From Pseudarthrobacter chlorophenolicus A6 (GTDB lineage Bacteria; Actinomycetota; Actinomycetes; Actinomycetales; Micrococcaceae): DNA of 64,000 nt. Location of the stretch: assembly GCF_000022025.1 (NCBI RefSeq), contig NC_011886.1, positions 1,746,980 to 1,810,979 of the forward strand, read 5' to 3'. A program made the translations under genes and the position numbers. A model generated the notes under the pieces. The model ran no database searches. It saw only the letters and a list, made by a program, of their open reading frames with translations, and was not told where the DNA came from. Shown here piece after piece: positions 1 to 8,858 of the stretch (its first letter is position 1; every line of letters begins with the position of its first letter).

Positions 1-573
1 GATGTGGCTGCCACCCCCGTCTCCACCCTCCGGCGGTTGCTCGGCGCCGGCGGTGAGCACGTACACCGGTTGTCCTGGGGCATCGACCCCAGGCCGGTTA
101 CGCCGGTGCGGTTGGAAAAGAGCATCGGAGCGGAGGAGACGTTTGCGGTTGACACATCCGATGACGCCCTCCTCCACCGCGAACTCCTTCGGCTGTCCCA
201 CCGCACGGCCGGACGCCTGCGAAGCTCCGGCATGGTGGCAAGGACCGTCGCCTTGAAACTGCGCTTTGCAGACTTTTCCACCATCACCCGAAGCCGCACC
301 CTGCAGGCTCCCGTTGACAGTGCACAGCTGATCTATGCAGTGGCGGTCCAGCTGCTGGAGTCGGTGGGGCACCGGGCCATGCCGGTCCGGCTGGTGGGAG
401 TGCGTGCCGAGCAGCTCGAGGACACGGCAACAACATCAGTGCAGCTCACCATCGACCGGCGGGATGAGAACTGGCGCGCCGCTGAACAGGTCCTGGATGA
501 GGTCACCCGAAAATTCGGTTCCAAATCGGTTCTTCCGGCCCGCCTAATGGAGCCCGGAGGCGGCGCCGGCTAA
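1..573 (+). CDS. dinB: DNA polymerase IV (DinB, Y-family), C-terminal part only
   Basis: The reading frame is open from base 1 and lacks its start, so only the last 190 residues are present. These match the end of a Y-family translesion polymerase: a helix-hairpin-helix thumb segment near residues 8-22 (STLRRLLGAGGEHVHRLSWG) and then the little-finger DNA-binding domain, with KSIGAEETF, a basic stretch (VARTVALKLRFADFSTITRS) and a C-terminal beta-rich region. The palm with the catalytic carboxylates lies outside the window. The family copies damaged DNA without proofreading. A DnaE2/ImuB-type Y-family protein is possible, but the classical little finger favours DinB. Confidence 0.85.
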   Translation, partial: DVAATPVSTLRRLLGAGGEHVHRLSWGIDPRPVTPVRLEKSIGAEETFAVDTSDDALLHRELLRLSHRTAGRLRSSGMVARTVALKLRFADFSTITRSRTLQAPVDSAQLIYAVAVQLLESVGHRAMPVRLVGVRAEQLEDTATTSVQLTIDRRDENWRAAEQVLDEVTRKFGSKSVLPARLMEPGGGAG

Positions 574-727
574 AAGCGGCCTAAAACGGACCAAAAGGCG
601 GCCGTTCCCGTGTTTCGAAAGAAATCGCCGTCTTTCAGAACGGACCGCAACAAACTATCCTTAGAGATACATAGTTTTTGAGTGATTGGACTACTGCCGG
701 ACCGTTTTGGACATGCTTCCGCTCCGG

Positions 728-794
728 CGGCTGTGCGCCCGGTTCAACCTCCTGCCCAGGCGGGAGGACGGGAACCGAACAGGCGCACCAGCCG
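728..794 (+). promoter_or_regulatory. long imperfect hairpin in the 5' leader of the DUF3040 gene
   Basis: Four nested helices stack into one element: 728-732 pairs with 790-794, 733-739 with 782-788, 741-745 with 772-776, and 748-752 with 763-767. This gives about 22 base pairs with a single bulge and small internal loops. No T-tract follows, so it does not look like a simple terminator of dinB. It ends about 50 nt before the strong ribosome-binding site at 844-850. It could be a cis-regulatory leader, an mRNA-stabilising structure or a small RNA. I recognise no named family. Confidence 0.5.
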
Positions 795-855
795 TTAAGG
801 GTGCAGGAGTAATTTCTGGGACCAGCCCGGACGTTGGCCTACGAAGGAGGTCGTG

Positions 856-1230
856 ATGCCGCTGTCGGAGCACGAACAGAAGCTGCTTGAGCAGTTGGAG
901 AAGCAGCTTCACGAGGACGACCCGAAGTTTGCGAACTCCATGGGGTCGGACCCCGGGCGTTCGTGGTCTACGAGGCATGTGGTGATCGGTGTCCTTGGTG
1001 CGCTGGCAGGCGTGTTCCTGCTACTGGTTGGCGTCACGCTGCAAAGCATCTTCGTCGGCGTCCTCGGGTTTATCGTCATGGGCGGCGGCGTGTACTTTGC
1101 CACGATGCGCAGTTCCGCGGCGGCCAAGGGTGGCGCCAAGGGCAGCGCCGGCAAACCAGGCAAGCCAAGGAGTTCCTTCATGAGCAACCTCGAGGAGCGT
1201 TGGGATGAACGCCGGCGCGGGGAGCCGTAG
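856..1230 (+). CDS. DUF3040 small membrane protein
   Basis: A 124-residue protein of the actinobacterial DUF3040 family. It begins with an amphipathic helix (PLSEHEQKLLEQLEKQLHED, residues 2-21) followed by two hydrophobic segments near residues 39-58 and 62-80, so a two-pass membrane protein is expected. The tail is basic and rich in Gly, Ala and Lys. The AAGGAGG at 844-850 fits ATG 856 (5-nt gap) better than the GTG at 853. Its function is unknown. The gene commonly lies just upstream of mraZ in actinobacteria, as here, but the terminator at 1300-1324 separates it from the dcw cluster. Confidence 0.8.
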   Translation: MPLSEHEQKLLEQLEKQLHEDDPKFANSMGSDPGRSWSTRHVVIGVLGALAGVFLLLVGVTLQSIFVGVLGFIVMGGGVYFATMRSSAAAKGGAKGSAGKPGKPRSSFMSNLEERWDERRRGEP

Positions 1231-1299
1231 GGCCGTCCGGTAATCCGGACCAAAACCCGGAGGCTCCATTTCGCTCCCCGACAGGGGAAAGACCAAGAG

Positions 1300-1324
1300 A
1301 AAGACCCGCTGAGGCGGGTCTTTT
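1300..1324 (+). terminator. intrinsic terminator after the DUF3040 gene
   Basis: A ten-base stem (1300-1309 with 1314-1323) has a TGAG loop and ends in TTTT. It sits 70 nt after the DUF3040 stop and insulates that gene from mraZ. Confidence 0.85.
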
Positions 1325-1479
1325 CCTGTTTAACGGCGTTTGGCCCCATCTCACGCGATGGCCCCTGCCGGATTTCCGCCGCGCCCTGTAAATCCGCTCC
1401 ACTTCCCACCACCCGCTGAAAATAGCGCCATTCCGCGGCGCGTATCCCAATTTAGGGGCTCACCACGCTCGATTTTGCG
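1325..1479. other. spacer between DUF3040 terminator and mraZ promoter
   Basis: No credible coding frame or RNA gene was seen here. The 346-base gap from 1231 to 1576 holds the terminator at 1300-1324, this featureless stretch, the mraZ promoter/operator at 1480-1509 and an mraZ leader of about 60 nt. Confidence 0.5.
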
Positions 1480-1509
1480 TTGACTGTGGGGGAAAGTGGA
1501 GTAATGTGG
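1480..1509 (+). promoter_or_regulatory. mraZ promoter with overlapping MraZ-type direct repeats
   Basis: A -35-like TTGACT (1480-1485) and a -10-like TAATGT (1502-1507) are 16 bp apart. Three GTGG repeats start at 1486, 1496 and 1506, exactly 10 bp apart, filling the spacer and overlapping the -10. MraZ is known in other bacteria to bind several short G-rich direct repeats with 10-bp phasing upstream of its own gene, so this looks like an autoregulatory operator controlling the whole dcw operon. Confidence 0.7.
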
Positions 1510-1576
1510 AGGGCATAAGAGGGTGGTTGCAACATAGGGGATATGCATTTCCTGATATCGGACAGGCGGTGGGCCA

Positions 1577-2005
1577 GTGTTTCTGGGCACTCACTCGCCG
1601 CGCCTGGACGAGAAGGGACGGATCATTCTCCCGGCCAAGTTTCGTGAGGAGCTGGCAAGCGGCCTGGTGCTCACAAGGGGCCAGGAACGTTGCATCTACG
1701 TCTTCAGCGAGAAGGAATTTGCACGGGTCCACGAGCAGATGCGGGAGGCGCCAATCTCCTCCAAGCAGGCACGTGACTATATCCGTGTCTTTCTCTCTGG
1801 GGCCTCTGACGAGGTACCTGACAAGCAGGGGCGCGTGACTATTCCTCCCGCGCTCCGGGAGTACGCAGGGCTCGGAAGGGAACTGGCCGTTATTGGCGCA
1901 GGTTCCCGTGCCGAGATCTGGGACGCCCAGGCCTGGAATGAATACCTCGCAGAGAAGGAAACAGCCTTCTCTGAAACGGACGATCCGATTCCGGGCATTC
2001 TCTGA
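1577..2005 (+). CDS. mraZ: transcriptional regulator MraZ
   Basis: A 142-residue DNA-binding protein, the first gene of the dcw cluster. It carries the two tandem SpoVT/AbrB half-domains of the family, with signatures [14 protein letters not shown] (about residues 13-26) and [14 protein letters not shown] (about 83-96). The family forms ring-shaped oligomers that bind repeated sites before mraZ and repress the operon in E. coli. The GTG at 1577 gives the canonical [16 protein letters not shown]-terminus. The repeats at 1486-1509 are its likely operator. A 181-nt gap separates it from rsmH. Confidence 0.95.
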
Positions 2006-2186
2006 ATCCCGGAGCGGTAAGCAGGAGTTTCACGCAGGAAGTTTCCTGGATGAGATCTCCAGCCGGCCGATCGGCCAGCCAACCTGACTCACTTCCCCGG
2101 AGCCAGGCGGGCGGGACGGTAGGTGCGGATGGGGATCTGATCCCGGAAGCGGAAGCAGCTACCACAACGGCGAGAAGGGACGAGGC
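2006..2186 (+). other. mraZ-rsmH spacer, possible structured leader
   Basis: This 181-nt gap is unusually long for the dcw block, where most neighbours touch. It holds the perfect 12-bp palindrome GGCCGATCGGCC (2065-2076), a weaker GGGATC/GATCCC repeat near 2132-2144 and the rsmH ribosome-binding site. A conserved actinobacterial mraW RNA motif is reported at this position; I cannot verify its covariation model here. No reading frame in it looks coding. Confidence 0.3.
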
Positions 2187-3179
2187 ATGAACGAACAACC
2201 GAAGCCAACGTCCGAACGCCATGTGCCGGTCCTGCGGGACCGGTGCATCAATTTGTTGGCCCCCGGATTCGATGCAGCGCGGCAGCAGGGCAAAGCCCCG
2301 ATCGTCATCGACGCCACGCTGGGGATGGGCGGGCACTCCGAAGCCATGCTCCAGCGTTTCCCGGACCTCCACCTGATCGGCATAGACCGTGACGAGGAAG
2401 CACTCGCCCTTGCGGGGGAACGGCTTGCACCGTTCAGCGCACGGACGGACCTGGTCCACGCCGTCTACGACGAAATCCCCGAAGTCCTCGCGGACCTTGG
2501 CGTTACCGAAATCTCCGGCATCCTGATGGACCTTGGAGTCTCGTCGCTCCAGCTTGACGAGCGTGAGCGCGGCTTTGCCTACTCCTTCGACGCTCCCCTG
2601 GACATGCGGATGGACACCAGCCGCGGCCAGACCGCTGCTGACGTGGTCAACACATACAACGAGGAAGAGCTGGTCCGGATCATCCGGAAGTGGGGCGAAG
2701 AGAAGTTCGCCGGCCGTATCGCCAACCGGATCGTCGCTGCCCGTGGCGAGAAGCCATTCACCACCACCGGAGAACTCGTAGAGCAGATCCGGTCCGTCGT
2801 CCCCGCCGGAGCAGCCAAATCCGGAGGACATCCGGCCAAGAGGACTTTCCAGGCGTTGCGGATTGAAGTCAACGAGGAACTGGACGTCCTGGAACGCGCC
2901 GTCCCTGCCGCCGTGGATGCGTTGGCCATGGGCGGACGAATCGTGGTCATGTCCTACCACTCCCTCGAGGACAAGATCGTCAAAAGCGTCCTCCAGGGCC
3001 GCTCCAAGTCCTCCGCCCCGCTCGGGTTTCCGGTGGAACTGGAAGAACATAAACCCGAACTCAAGATCCTGACCAAGGGCACCGAGGTGCCCACCGCCGT
3101 CGAAATCGCCGAGAACCCCCGTGCCGCCTCAGCCAGGCTCCGTGCGGCGGAACGAATCAGAGCCAGGAGAGCTGCATGA
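2187..3179 (+). CDS. rsmH: 16S rRNA (cytosine(1402)-N(4))-methyltransferase RsmH
   Basis: A 330-residue S-adenosylmethionine-dependent methyltransferase (old name MraW) that N4-methylates C1402 in the ribosomal decoding centre. Diagnostic motifs are [15 protein letters not shown] at the N-terminus, the SAM-binding loop [15 protein letters not shown] (about residues 37-51), [19 protein letters not shown] in the middle and [15 protein letters not shown] at the end. Start ATG 2187 follows GAGAAGGGA. The stop overlaps the ftsL start by 4 nt (ATGA), so the two are translationally coupled. Confidence 0.97.
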   Translation: MNEQPKPTSERHVPVLRDRCINLLAPGFDAARQQGKAPIVIDATLGMGGHSEAMLQRFPDLHLIGIDRDEEALALAGERLAPFSARTDLVHAVYDEIPEVLADLGVTEISGILMDLGVSSLQLDERERGFAYSFDAPLDMRMDTSRGQTAADVVNTYNEEELVRIIRKWGEEKFAGRIANRIVAARGEKPFTTTGELVEQIRSVVPAGAAKSGGHPAKRTFQALRIEVNEELDVLERAVPAAVDALAMGGRIVVMSYHSLEDKIVKSVLQGRSKSSAPLGFPVELEEHKPELKILTKGTEVPTAVEIAENPRAASARLRAAERIRARRAA

Positions 3180-3820
3180 GCACCGCTGCCGTCAAGAACT
3201 TTCCCGCCTCTCCCGGCAATCCGGCGCAGCGGGAAGAGCGGAAGAGCCGCACCCCGCTGTCCGTGGTGCGCAGCATGCCCCGCAAGCGGCGTGCTCCTTT
3301 TGTCGTCCTCTGCTTTGCCATGCTCGCAGTAGCCCTGGTGGCAGTCCTGGTCCTGAACATCTCGGTATCCACTGCGCAGTACCAGCTGGTGGAACTGCGC
3401 GCCAAGCAGAGCACGCTGACCAAGCAGAACCAGGACCTCACCCAGCAGGTGCAGAACTTCGAGGCCCCGCAGAACCTTGCGGCCAAGGCCAAGGACCTGG
3501 GCATGGTGGCATCCACCGTCAAGGGCCAGATCGACCTCTCCACGCTGTCCGTCACCGGCAAGGCCACGCCGGCAGTGAAGGGTGCCACTGAAGGCGCAGT
3601 CATTCCTGCCCCGGCCGTTCCGGGGCAGCTGATCGTTGTGCCTCCGGCGTCAACCGGTGAACCCCTGGCAAGCCGCAAGCCGGCAGCAGAAACCCCGCCT
3701 GCCGCAGCGGCTCCCGCCGCCGAGGCGCCCGCAGCCGCAGCACCGGCCCGCCAGGCCTCCGCGGCCGAACTGAACGGCGGCACAGTTCCCGCACCGCAGC
3801 AGAAGATGCCCGGACAGTAA
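3176..3820 (+). CDS. ftsL: septum formation initiator FtsL-like protein
   Basis: A 214-residue bitopic membrane protein between rsmH and ftsI, the canonical ftsL position. A basic cytoplasmic segment (MPRKRRAP) is followed by one transmembrane helix (about residues 42-64) and a leucine/glutamine-rich coiled coil (about 66-95) like that which pairs FtsL with the DivIC/FtsB protein. Sequence conservation is low in this family, so the assignment rests on topology and position. Unusual: after the coiled coil there is an Ala/Pro-rich extracytoplasmic tail of roughly 100 residues, making it much longer than typical FtsL. Confidence 0.8.
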   Translation: MSTAAVKNFPASPGNPAQREERKSRTPLSVVRSMPRKRRAPFVVLCFAMLAVALVAVLVLNISVSTAQYQLVELRAKQSTLTKQNQDLTQQVQNFEAPQNLAAKAKDLGMVASTVKGQIDLSTLSVTGKATPAVKGATEGAVIPAPAVPGQLIVVPPASTGEPLASRKPAAETPPAAAAPAAEAPAAAAPARQASAAELNGGTVPAPQQKMPGQ

Positions 3821-3864
3821 CAGCGGAACTGGCAGGCACGAGGGACGAACAGCAAGGAAGATCA

Positions 3865-5667
3865 GTGGCGCAGAAGACCGGTAAGGCAGTGAACGGCAAA
3901 GCGCCCAACCCCACCAGGCGGCTGCGCCTGGGCCTGGGCATCATGCTCTCCCTCCTGCTGGTGGTTGGCGGAAAGCTGTTCCTGGTCCAGGGGCTGGATG
4001 TCGGCGGCATGGCTGAAGCGGCCCTTAACAAGAGGATGACCGAAACCGTCCTGCCTGCAGAGCGGGGCAGCATCCTGGATGCCAACGGCACGGTCCTGGC
4101 CAACAGTGTGATCCGCTACAACGTGGTGGTTGACCAGCAGCTCAACACAAAGACGGAGACCTTCCGGCGCCTGGATAAAGTCGACGGCAAGGAAAAACTC
4201 GTCGAAGTCAGCCGCGACCAGGGGCTCTCCGAGCTGGCGGCGGTCCTGGGCATGGACAAGGACGCCATCGTCAAGGCGGTTACCGGTGAGTCCCGCTACT
4301 ACATCGTGGCCAAGGACGTGAAGCCGGACGTCGAGGACCGCATTTCCAAACTCCAGGTGCCCGGCATCGTCACCGAAGGCGTCAGCAAGCGTGTCTATCC
4401 CAACGGCTCAGTGGCGGGCGGCATCATCGGCTTCCTGCAGGAGGGTGGCAGCGGACAGGCCGGCATCGAACAGACTCAGGACGACCTCCTGAAGGGGTCG
4501 GATGGCAAGCGCCTGTTCGAAATCGGGGCGGACGGCCTCCGGATTCCGGTGGGCGTGGACGAGCTGACCGCACCGCAGGACGGCAAGAACGTTAAGCTCA
4601 CTATTAACTCCGACCTCCAGTACTTTGCGCAGCAGGCCATCCAAAGCCAGGCGGACAAGCTCAGCGCCGAATGGGGCGTCATCATTGTCATGGACGTCAA
4701 GACCGGCAACCTGGTGGCCATGGCGGACACCAACTCCCCGGACCCGAACAACCCGGGGCTGGTTGCCGCCAAGGACCGCGGTGTCCGGGCCGTTACCGCA
4801 GCCTACGAGCCGGGTTCCGTGGAGAAGATGCTGACCGCGGCGGCCCTGATCGAGGAAGGCAAGGCCAACCCGCTCAGCGAATACACGCTGCCCCCCTCCT
4901 ATACCGTCAACGGCCAGACGTTCACCGACTCCTTTTCACACGGCACAGAGAAGCGCACCCTTGCCGGCATCCTGGGCTATTCCATGAACACGGGAACCGT
5001 GATGGCCGGGCAGGCCCTGAGCAAGGAACAGCGCTACGACTGGTTGCAGAAGTTCGGCATCGGCCAGGCTCCGGACATCGGGCTCCCCGCCACCGCCTCC
5101 GGAATCCTCACCCCCGCAGACCAGTGGGATGGCCGGCAGGAATTCACCGTCCTCTTCGGGCAAGGCGTGTCACAGTCCACGCTCCAGACCGTGCGCGCGT
5201 TCCAGTCAGTGGCCAACAACGGGGTGATGCTCCAGCCGCGGCTGATCGACTCGTATGTTTCCGCCGACGGGACCGAGGAAAAGGTGCCGGCAGCAGCCCC
5301 CACCCGGGTTGTGTCCGACAGCACCGCCCAGCAGGTCCAGGACATCCTGGAAAGCGCCGTCACCGAAGGCCAGATCAAGGACGCCGCGATTGACGGCTAC
5401 CGGGTGGGCGCCAAAACCGGCACCTCGGAATCGCCATGCGACGACGGCAAGTCCGGCTTCTGCGGCTACACCGCCTCCATGGTGGGCATGGCGCCGATGG
5501 ATGATCCGCGGTTTATTGTTGAGGTGGTACTTCAGCGGCCCAAGGGCAGCATCTACGGGATTACCAACGGGCCGGTCTTCCGGTCGGTCATGAGCCAGGC
5601 ACTGCGGACCTACAACGTCCAGCCGTCCACCGGCGAACCGGCCAGGCTGCCCCAGTTCGCCAAGTAG
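3865..5667 (+). CDS. ftsI: septal peptidoglycan transpeptidase FtsI (class B PBP)
   Basis: A 600-residue penicillin-binding protein that cross-links septal peptidoglycan with FtsW. It has an N-terminal membrane anchor (about residues 18-40), a PBP dimer/pedestal domain starting at ERGSILDANGTVLA, and a transpeptidase domain with all three active-site motifs: S318-V-E-K321, S373-M-N375 and K517-T-G519. The nucleophile motif reads EPGSVEK where EPGS(T)xK is usual, still fitting SxxK. GTG 3865 lies just behind AAGGAAG. It sits between ftsL and murE. Confidence 0.95.
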   Translation: MAQKTGKAVNGKAPNPTRRLRLGLGIMLSLLLVVGGKLFLVQGLDVGGMAEAALNKRMTETVLPAERGSILDANGTVLANSVIRYNVVVDQQLNTKTETFRRLDKVDGKEKLVEVSRDQGLSELAAVLGMDKDAIVKAVTGESRYYIVAKDVKPDVEDRISKLQVPGIVTEGVSKRVYPNGSVAGGIIGFLQEGGSGQAGIEQTQDDLLKGSDGKRLFEIGADGLRIPVGVDELTAPQDGKNVKLTINSDLQYFAQQAIQSQADKLSAEWGVIIVMDVKTGNLVAMADTNSPDPNNPGLVAAKDRGVRAVTAAYEPGSVEKMLTAAALIEEGKANPLSEYTLPPSYTVNGQTFTDSFSHGTEKRTLAGILGYSMNTGTVMAGQALSKEQRYDWLQKFGIGQAPDIGLPATASGILTPADQWDGRQEFTVLFGQGVSQSTLQTVRAFQSVANNGVMLQPRLIDSYVSADGTEEKVPAAAPTRVVSDSTAQQVQDILESAVTEGQIKDAAIDGYRVGAKTGTSESPCDDGKSGFCGYTASMVGMAPMDDPRFIVEVVLQRPKGSIYGITNGPVFRSVMSQALRTYNVQPSTGEPARLPQFAK

Positions 5668-5747
5668 CACCCCGGCGCCACCACGGCCCAGCAGCGCCCC
5701 GCTGCGGCCACAGCCGGGCACGGTCCACTAGCACCATCGGAGATTCC

Positions 5748-7385
5748 TTGTCAGACTTCACGCCGTCCCACAGCAGCGCCGTTCCGGCCGCTCCTGCCAG
5801 TAAGGCCAGGTTCCGGCCCGCCGCCGTCGAACCCGTCCGCCTGGCGAGCATCGGCGCCGCCGTAGGCGTCGCAGTTCCCGGACATGCAGCAGACGTCACG
5901 GTAACGGGAATCACCCTGAACTCCCGGTCCGTCGAAGCCGGAGACCTCTACGTTGCCCTCCCCGGGGCTTCCCGCCACGGTGCTGATTTCGTGGCACAGG
6001 CCGTGGGCGCCGGCGCGGTGGCGGTCCTGACCGACGACGCCGGTGCACGCCTGCTGGCGCTGGGAAACGACACCCCGGTTCCGGTCCTCGTGGTGGACAA
6101 ACCCCGCAACGTAGTGGGTCCGCTGTCCGCAGCCATCTACGGCAGCACCGACGGCGCCGAGGATGATTTCACGCTGTTTGGCGTGACCGGCACCAACGGC
6201 AAGACCACCACCACGTACTTCATCAACTCATTGCTGCGCGCCCTCGGCACCCGGTCCGGCCTGATCGGCACCATCGAAATCCTTGCCGGCACGGAGCCCA
6301 TTCCCAGCCTGCTGACCACGCCGGAGTCCACCGAAGTGCACGGGCTGCTTGCCCTCATGCGCGAGCGGGGACTGGGAGCGGCAGCCATGGAGGTTTCCTC
6401 ACACGCCATCTCGTACCAGCGCGTGGACGGCGTGCTGTTTGACGTGGCCGGCTTCACCAACCTGACGCAGGACCACCTGGACCTGCACGGCACCATGGAT
6501 GACTACTTCGCCACCAAAGCCGAACTGTTCACGCCCGCCCGCGCCCGCAGGGCAGTAGTGACGGTCGACGACGAGTGGGGCCGCCGCCTGGCCGGCACCG
6601 CCGGCATCCCGGTCACCACCCTCAGCACGGACGGGCAGGCAGCCGCGGACTGGGCCGTGGCCACCACCGAACCCCGGGGCCTCGGCACCGCTTTCACGCT
6701 CAAAGGTCCCGATGGCGCAGAACTGCGCCTGCACACCGGACTGCCCGGCAGCTTTAACGTCGCCAACGCCGCCCTGGCGGCGGTAATGGTCCTCGCCGGG
6801 GGTGTGGACCACGCGGTGCTTCAGGAAGCCGTGGACACGGCCGACCCATTCACCGTCGCCGTCCCCGGACGCATGCAACTTGTCGCCGAGCAGCCCGCCG
6901 CCGTCGTCGATTTCGCCCACAACACCGATGCCCTGGCCCGTGCCCTCGAGGCCGTCCGCCCGCCGGCGCCGGACTCCCGGCTGATCGTCGTCTTCGGCGC
7001 CACCGGCCAGCGCGACCAGGGCAAACGCCCTGCCATGGGCGCCGTGGCTGCCCGGCTGGCGGACACGGTCATCATCACTGACGACGACCCCCACGACGAG
7101 GACGCAGCCGCCATCCGCGCGGACGTCCTGGCGGGTGCGGAACACGCACGGAGCAGCGAATCGCTGCCCTGCGAGATCCTGGAGGTCTTCCCCAGGGACG
7201 AGGCCATCCGGCGCGCAGTGGAGCTCGCTGGCCCTTCGGACAGCATCCTTGTGGCCGGCCGGGGCCATGAAGTGTGGCAGGAAGTCAAAGGCGTCAATCT
7301 TGCCCTTGACGACCGCGTGGAACTGCGCAGCGCCTTGACAGCCAGGGGATTCAACGTTCTCCAAGACGACCGGATAGAGTCCTAG
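5748..7385 (+). CDS. murE: UDP-MurNAc-tripeptide synthetase MurE, probably lysine-adding
   Basis: A 545-residue Mur ligase that adds the third stem-peptide residue to UDP-MurNAc-Ala-Glu. The ATP loop GTNGKTTTT covers residues 148-156, and the central and C-terminal Mur ligase domains are intact. The amino-acid specificity loop reads D445-D-D-P-H-D-E451, whereas diaminopimelate-adding enzymes carry DNPR at this place. Together with the apparent Arthrobacter origin this suggests L-lysine as substrate. The start is a TTG (5748) after CGGAGA. It lies between ftsI and murF; murF starts 6 nt after its stop. Confidence 0.93.
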   Translation: MSDFTPSHSSAVPAAPASKARFRPAAVEPVRLASIGAAVGVAVPGHAADVTVTGITLNSRSVEAGDLYVALPGASRHGADFVAQAVGAGAVAVLTDDAGARLLALGNDTPVPVLVVDKPRNVVGPLSAAIYGSTDGAEDDFTLFGVTGTNGKTTTTYFINSLLRALGTRSGLIGTIEILAGTEPIPSLLTTPESTEVHGLLALMRERGLGAAAMEVSSHAISYQRVDGVLFDVAGFTNLTQDHLDLHGTMDDYFATKAELFTPARARRAVVTVDDEWGRRLAGTAGIPVTTLSTDGQAAADWAVATTEPRGLGTAFTLKGPDGAELRLHTGLPGSFNVANAALAAVMVLAGGVDHAVLQEAVDTADPFTVAVPGRMQLVAEQPAAVVDFAHNTDALARALEAVRPPAPDSRLIVVFGATGQRDQGKRPAMGAVAARLADTVIITDDDPHDEDAAAIRADVLAGAEHARSSESLPCEILEVFPRDEAIRRAVELAGPSDSILVAGRGHEVWQEVKGVNLALDDRVELRSALTARGFNVLQDDRIES

Positions 7386-7391
7386 ACCGAG

Positions 7392-8858
7392 ATGATTGCT
7401 TTTACTGCGGCCGAAATCGCCGACATCACCAAGGGGCGCCTGGACGCCGATCCCGGAATTACGCCTACATCGGTAGTGACGGACTCCCGCGAAGCCACAC
7501 CCGGTTCGCTGTACGTGGCCAAGCCCGGAGAACACGCTGACGGGCATGATTTCATCGCCGCAGCGTTCGAATCCGGCGCCGTGCTGGCGCTCGTGGAGCG
7601 CCCGGCGGCCAGGCCGGACGGCAGTTCCTACCCGTCGGTACTGGTGGAGGACGCAGTCCTCGCCATGGGCGCATTGGCGGCGGAGGCCGTGCGGCGCATC
7701 CGTGCCGCCCGTGCCGCGGCAGTCCAGGAGCTCACCGTCGTCGGCATCACGGGCTCCGCCGGCAAGACCACCACCAAGGACCTCCTGGCCGGGCTGTTCG
7801 CCTCCCAGGGCTCAACGGTGGCGCCGAAAGGCTCCTACAACGGCGAGGTAGGCGTTCCGCTGACCGTCTTCCAGGCGGATGAGGGCACGCGCTATCTCGT
7901 GATCGAAATGGGCGCAACCGGGATCGGCCACATCCGGTACCTCGCCGACATGGTGAAGCCGGACATCGGAGTGGTCCTCGCGGTGGGAACCGCCCACGCC
8001 GGCGAATTCGGCGGAGTAGACAACATCGCACTCGCCAAGGGCGAGATGGTTGAAGGCCTCTCCGCCGACGGGACCGCGATCATCAACCTCGACGACGACA
8101 GGGTGGCCGCCATGCGCAGCCGCACCACGGCCACCGTGCTCGGCTTCAGCGCCGAAGGACGCGGGGGAGCCGCCGTGCAGGCCCTCAGCGCCGATACCAA
8201 CGAACACGGCAACCCGGAATTCGACCTTCAGCTGCCCGGCAGCGACGGTCCGCAGCACGTGGCCAGCAAGCTCATCGGGGCGCACCACACCGGCAACCTG
8301 CTCGCCGCGGCGGCCGCTGCCTTCGCAGCCGGGATGTCCGGCGCGGACATTGCCGCCGGCCTGAGCAAGCAAAGCGCGGCAAGCCGCTGGCGCATGGAAC
8401 GCACAGAACGTGCGGACGGCGTCACGGTGATCAACGATGCCTACAACGCCAATCCGGAATCCATGCGGGCAGCGTTGCGCACGCTCGCCGATCTTGGACG
8501 CGGCAGGCGGACCTGGGCGGTGCTCGGCGCGATGCTTGAACTCGGTGACGACTCCATCCGGGAACACACCGCCGTGGGAACGCAGGTGGTCCGGCTCAAC
8601 ATCTCCAGGCTGGTGGTGGTGGGCCGGGAAGCGCGGGCCCTCTATGTTTCAGCCGTCCAGGAAGGCTCCTGGGGCGACGAATGCCTGTTCGCCGAAAACC
8701 CGGACGAGGCCTACGAACTCCTCAATGCCGAGCTCGAACCGGGAGACCTGGTCCTCTTCAAGTCCTCCAACAGCGTGGGCCTGCGCCATCTGGGCGATCG
8801 GATAGCATTACCCCCACAAACCCCCCTGAACGCCGATGAAAGGAGCACACAGCTGTGA
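7392..8858 (+). CDS. murF: UDP-MurNAc-tripeptide--D-Ala-D-Ala ligase MurF
   Basis: A 488-residue Mur ligase that attaches D-Ala-D-Ala to complete the UDP-MurNAc-pentapeptide in the cytoplasm. The P-loop [15 protein letters not shown] spans residues 118-132, and [17 protein letters not shown] near residue 346 is the MurF signature of the C-terminal half. Its TGA stop overlaps the GTG start of mraY by 4 nt, showing coupled translation. No ddl gene for making the dipeptide lies in this cluster. Confidence 0.96.
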   Translation: MIAFTAAEIADITKGRLDADPGITPTSVVTDSREATPGSLYVAKPGEHADGHDFIAAAFESGAVLALVERPAARPDGSSYPSVLVEDAVLAMGALAAEAVRRIRAARAAAVQELTVVGITGSAGKTTTKDLLAGLFASQGSTVAPKGSYNGEVGVPLTVFQADEGTRYLVIEMGATGIGHIRYLADMVKPDIGVVLAVGTAHAGEFGGVDNIALAKGEMVEGLSADGTAIINLDDDRVAAMRSRTTATVLGFSAEGRGGAAVQALSADTNEHGNPEFDLQLPGSDGPQHVASKLIGAHHTGNLLAAAAAAFAAGMSGADIAAGLSKQSAASRWRMERTERADGVTVINDAYNANPESMRAALRTLADLGRGRRTWAVLGAMLELGDDSIREHTAVGTQVVRLNISRLVVVGREARALYVSAVQEGSWGDECLFAENPDEAYELLNAELEPGDLVLFKSSNSVGLRHLGDRIALPPQTPLNADERSTQL

